DNA of 62,570 nt from Gammaproteobacteria bacterium. Its GTDB lineage: Bacteria > Pseudomonadota > Gammaproteobacteria > UBA9339. Positions 60,324 to 62,570 of the stretch are shown piece after piece (position 1 is the stretch's first letter; each line of letters begins with the position of its first letter). A model generated the notes under the pieces. It saw only the letters and a program-made list of their open reading frames with translations, was not told the DNA's origin and searched no databases. Both the position numbers and the translations under genes were made by a program. The DNA is taken from the NCBI GenBank assembly GCA_023480665.1, contig JAMCWR010000074.1, forward strand, positions 1-62,570, written 5' to 3'.

Positions 60324-61466
60324 TCAGATTTCGCGATGTTTGGTGCTGGTTTCGATAACTTTATAGACGCGTTCCGGAATTATTCCAGCATCAAACTTAC
60401 GTTTTGCGTCGACGATAATTGGTTGACCTCTTTCGCGTAACAACTTCCGCGTCACGCTAGTCATAGTGTCTGGGTTTTCTGCGAGTAAAATATCTCGTAC
60501 CTCCTCGTTAAAAATCAAATATTCGCGTAATGGTGTTTGTTTTCCATCTACAGTAGGAACAAGTTTTTGCCAGATAATTAAACGCAGAGTTTCAATAATA
60601 TCAATAGCGCGTCCATTACGCTCATCTGCTGGAAATGCGCCAACTAAGCGTCTTATAGTTTCAGGAACTCCAGTAGTATGTAAAGTAGTATAAACTGGGT
60701 GTCCAGTTAAAGAGGCTTCGAGTACAGCGGCGATGGTCTCTGGATCACGAGCTTCACCAACGAGAATCAGCCTTGGTTTACGTCTTAGGGCATTACGTAC
60801 ACCATCAGCAAATGTTGGCAAATGACGTGGAATCTCTGATTGGCTAACAATTGCTGAAGGTTTAGCTACACTATCAAATACAAACTCAATTGGGGATTCG
60901 TAGGTTAACACTTTACGATTACATTGCGGGTCTTCAACGATCGAACGAATGATGGCGGCAAGCAGTGTTGATTTACCTGAACCTGTGGCGCCAGTTACAT
61001 ATACTACGCCTTCACTTGGAGCAATTGCGTCCAGAATATCTTTAGGAAGTTCCATTTGCGCCAAGGTTGGCGGTTCAACGGGAATGGTGCGCAATGTTAT
61101 TTGAATGCCATGATGTCCTTCAACTTGGCAACCTGTGCCATTAACACGATAGCGAAAACGTTCGATGCGTGAAGGGCGAAATTCATAGTGGGTATCAACG
61201 TCTACACCACTTAAGATCTGAGTAGTTCCATTTGGCCCATAGAGAGCATTTAAGATATCACCAACTTCAGGGGTGGATAGAGCATGCTTGGTTATTTTGT
61301 ATAATTTGCCAGTAACTTCCATGAATACTGGTTCGCCAGTTTGGAGAGTAATATCTGAGGCACCTAGTTTGCTACAATATTGCAGTAATGGGTCAATGGT
61401 GTCTGGACCAAAACGCATTGGCTCATTTGGTAACTGATATTCTGGTTTATTTTCCTTGTTTTCCAT
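60324..61466 (-). CDS. dotB: Dot/Icm secretion ATPase DotB
   Basis: A 380-residue PilT/VirB11-family hexameric ATPase. The N-terminal domain (LLQYCSKLGASDITLQTGEPVF) resembles PilT PAS-like domains. Walker A is VVYVTGATGSGKSTLLAAIIRSI (~residue 160), the Asp box PSIEF-like segment is LTYESPIEFVFD, Walker B is RLILVGEARDPETIAAVLEASLTGHPVYTTLHTTG (~232) with the His box. It converges with dotA with a 33-bp gap and is downstream of dotC. Confidence 0.96.
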   Translation of the reverse strand: MENKENKPEYQLPNEPMRFGPDTIDPLLQYCSKLGASDITLQTGEPVFMEVTGKLYKITKHALSTPEVGDILNALYGPNGTTQILSGVDVDTHYEFRPSRIERFRYRVNGTGCQVEGHHGIQITLRTIPVEPPTLAQMELPKDILDAIAPSEGVVYVTGATGSGKSTLLAAIIRSIVEDPQCNRKVLTYESPIEFVFDSVAKPSAIVSQSEIPRHLPTFADGVRNALRRKPRLILVGEARDPETIAAVLEASLTGHPVYTTLHTTGVPETIRRLVGAFPADERNGRAIDIIETLRLIIWQKLVPTVDGKQTPLREYLIFNEEVRDILLAENPDTMTSVTRKLLRERGQPIIVDAKRKFDAGIIPERVYKVIETSTKHREI

Positions 61467-61498
61467 TTTGAAACCTTAGTTCCGAAAGCGAGCTATTG

Positions 61499-62332
61499 CT
61501 AGTTACAGCCAGCAGTATCATAATGTTCCGATCTTGTCCCTTCAAGCACTGGTTTCCATTTCTTAGGTGTAGCTTTTAACTCAGGAATTGTAGTGATACG
61601 TAAGATACGATCATTGATTCGCATGTTAGTGCCGCCACCTGTTACTCCAAGGTCAGCTTCAGCTACAAATGGAGGAGTGACCATATTTTCAGCTAAGAGT
61701 TTGCGGTATAAAACCATTCCATCAAAATCACGTTTCAGACGGTTTAAGTTGGCAGAAAATATTGAATCAGCTTGCATGATTCCTTCATTCCAACCTTTAT
61801 TTATATACTCATTCCAGAGGGATCTTTCTTCTTTATTTTTTGGTAACAATGTACCATTGGGGGTTTCAGGCTTTTTGTAGCTCATCCAAATGTAATCACG
61901 CCAAGTTGGTGGAGCAGTAACAAATCGTGGCGGATAAGCAATTTGGTAATCATGATCAGAAATACGGATTGTGTATTCATCAGATAAATTTAAAGTATTG
62001 CGTCCCTCAACTAACACTGGTGGTAATACATTTTTATTTAGGAGCATGTAATTAAAATTAAAAATGTGATCTAAACTAGTTTTTTGTTTATTTAAAATTG
62101 TATTAATATGTCGTGACTGCCAGGCGAGTCCTGCTTGTGCGCCCATCTCTCTAGCGGTTTGTTTAAGAACGGAAGCGCGAAGTTCATTAATTTTACAGGT
62201 TTCGGTAGCTTTTAGCGCGGCGATCTTGCTTAATTCTTCAGGTGTTTCGCATGACGATGATGAGCAACCAGCTAAAAAACAGGCAGCGATTATCGGAATA
62301 ATTTTTTTGAACAAGTTATTATGCTTTGACAT
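61499..62332 (-). CDS. dotC: Dot/Icm outer-membrane lipoprotein DotC
   Basis: 277 residues from the ATG at 62332. The lipobox is in IIAACFLAGCSSSS (~residue 23). The mature part (LAKSALKATETC-type helix, FNFNYMLLNKNVLPPVLVEGRNTLNLSDEYTIRISDHDYQIAYPPRFVTAPPTWRDYIWMSY, GWNEGIMQADSIFSANLNRLKRDFDGMVLYRKLLAENMVTPPFVAEADLGVTGGGTNMRINDRILRIT) matches DotC. It forms the core complex with DotD and DotH. Its start overlaps dotD by about 14 bp. Confidence 0.95.
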   Translation of the reverse strand: MSKHNNLFKKIIPIIAACFLAGCSSSSCETPEELSKIAALKATETCKINELRASVLKQTAREMGAQAGLAWQSRHINTILNKQKTSLDHIFNFNYMLLNKNVLPPVLVEGRNTLNLSDEYTIRISDHDYQIAYPPRFVTAPPTWRDYIWMSYKKPETPNGTLLPKNKEERSLWNEYINKGWNEGIMQADSIFSANLNRLKRDFDGMVLYRKLLAENMVTPPFVAEADLGVTGGGTNMRINDRILRITTIPELKATPKKWKPVLEGTRSEHYDTAGCN

Positions 62333-62570
62333 ATCTAAGTTCAATTGTTCTGCTTGCAGGGTAAACTACAATATTGGCTTTGTTACCACATTGAAAAGTA
62401 GCGTCGCGCAAAATATCAGCTAAAGGAGTATCTTTTGCTGATATCGAAACCAGTATAGGAATTGCTGGAGGTGTACCTAGGACGCGAAGTTTATAATTCG
62501 AAGCAGTAGCAATTTTTTTCACTAGTGGCCCTACTGGACCGCTCCAATCGATGGAAGCGATTTTATCCAT
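62319..62570 (-). CDS. dotD: Dot/Icm outer-membrane lipoprotein DotD (partial, window edge)
   Basis: The C-terminal 83 residues: IASIDWSGPVGPLVKKIATASNYKLRVLGTPPAIPILVSISAKDTPLADILRDATFQCGNKANIVVYPASRTIELRYVKA match the secretin-N0-like domain of DotD. The methionine at 62570 is at the window edge and probably internal; the lipoprotein signal lies outside. DotD assists DotH insertion and is the first gene of dotD-dotC-dotB here. Confidence 0.93.
   Translation of the reverse strand: MDKIASIDWSGPVGPLVKKIATASNYKLRVLGTPPAIPILVSISAKDTPLADILRDATFQCGNKANIVVYPASRTIELRYVKA

Noticed and set aside
1..62570. CRISPR array
   Set aside because: Repeats are palindromic, dispersed and not evenly spaced; no cas genes.

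Overview
The window is a stretch of AT-rich chromosome from a gammaproteobacterium of the Legionellales type. The strongest evidence is at the right end: a contiguous Dot/Icm type IVB secretion locus (icmX-icmW, icmV-dotA, dotB-dotC-dotD) in the arrangement of Legionella 'region I'. Housekeeping genes (lptD-surA-rsmA-apaH, parE, lysS, pcnB, coaD/mutM/rpmG/rpmB, dut-algC, rpsP-rimM-trmD-rplS, hldE-hldD) are also gammaproteobacterial. I cannot name a genus. A free-living Legionella would be atypical, because the window also encodes a cytosolic [NiFe]-hydrogenase.

Layout. 1-4.3 kb: LPS-related genes (GT2 glycosyltransferase, WaaL-like ligase, Kdo-kinase-like protein, WaaE-like transferase) plus a tiny lptM lipoprotein gene. 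4.7-15 kb: carboxylesterase, lptD, surA, a small multidrug export protein, rsmA, apaH, an outer-membrane barrel, rsmJ, a MntA/HepT toxin-antitoxin pair and a GNAT enzyme. 15-17 kb: parE. 17.1-24.2 kb: hypA, hypB, a four-subunit hydrogenase in HydB-HydG-HydD-HydA order (group 3b-like, NAD(P)-linked) and its maturation protease. 24.2-26.5 kb: a decayed HigB with intact HigA, then an AbiEi/AbiEii pair. 26.6-28.6 kb: a large membrane protein with a Ser-rich tail. 28.7-30.5 kb: a HypC-HydE-like radical SAM fusion followed by a rubrerythrin-like protein. 30.5-43.7 kb: dapF, a dksA with a histone-like tail, lysS, tRNA-Glu, pcnB with an apparent AUU start, an AAA ATPase, coaD, mutM, rpmG, rpmB, dut and algC, interrupted by two further multi-pass membrane proteins that look like candidate secreted or membrane effectors. 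43.7-47.3 kb: an accessory patch (HTH-serine protease fusion with a likely self-operator, an unknown ORF, a YhcG nuclease broken by an amber codon). 47.5-54.5 kb: dacB, the rpsP operon, ogt, hldE and hldD. 54.7-62.57 kb: Dot/Icm.

The intergenic space is unusually rich in palindromic repeats. I see at least seven families: about 15 copies of a ~100 bp GGGCGGGTTTG-ended element (A); a GGGAAGGTTTGTC relative (B); three copies of a ~150 nt structured element that starts at stop codons (S); two copies of a hairpin with a conserved core but locus-specific arms (K); three copies of a CCTAGG-containing element (T); two REP-like GGGGTCAG palindromes; and AT-rich TTAAGAAT palindromes (E). Several are nested in one another.

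How the genes fit together: HypA/HypB load nickel, the protease trims HydA, and HydBG links the [NiFe] site to NAD(P)H. The HypC-HydE fusion is the most unusual protein here and may be an alternative maturation or ligand-handling factor. HypD, HypE and HypF are not in the window. All functional statements come from reading motifs by eye; no database search was run.
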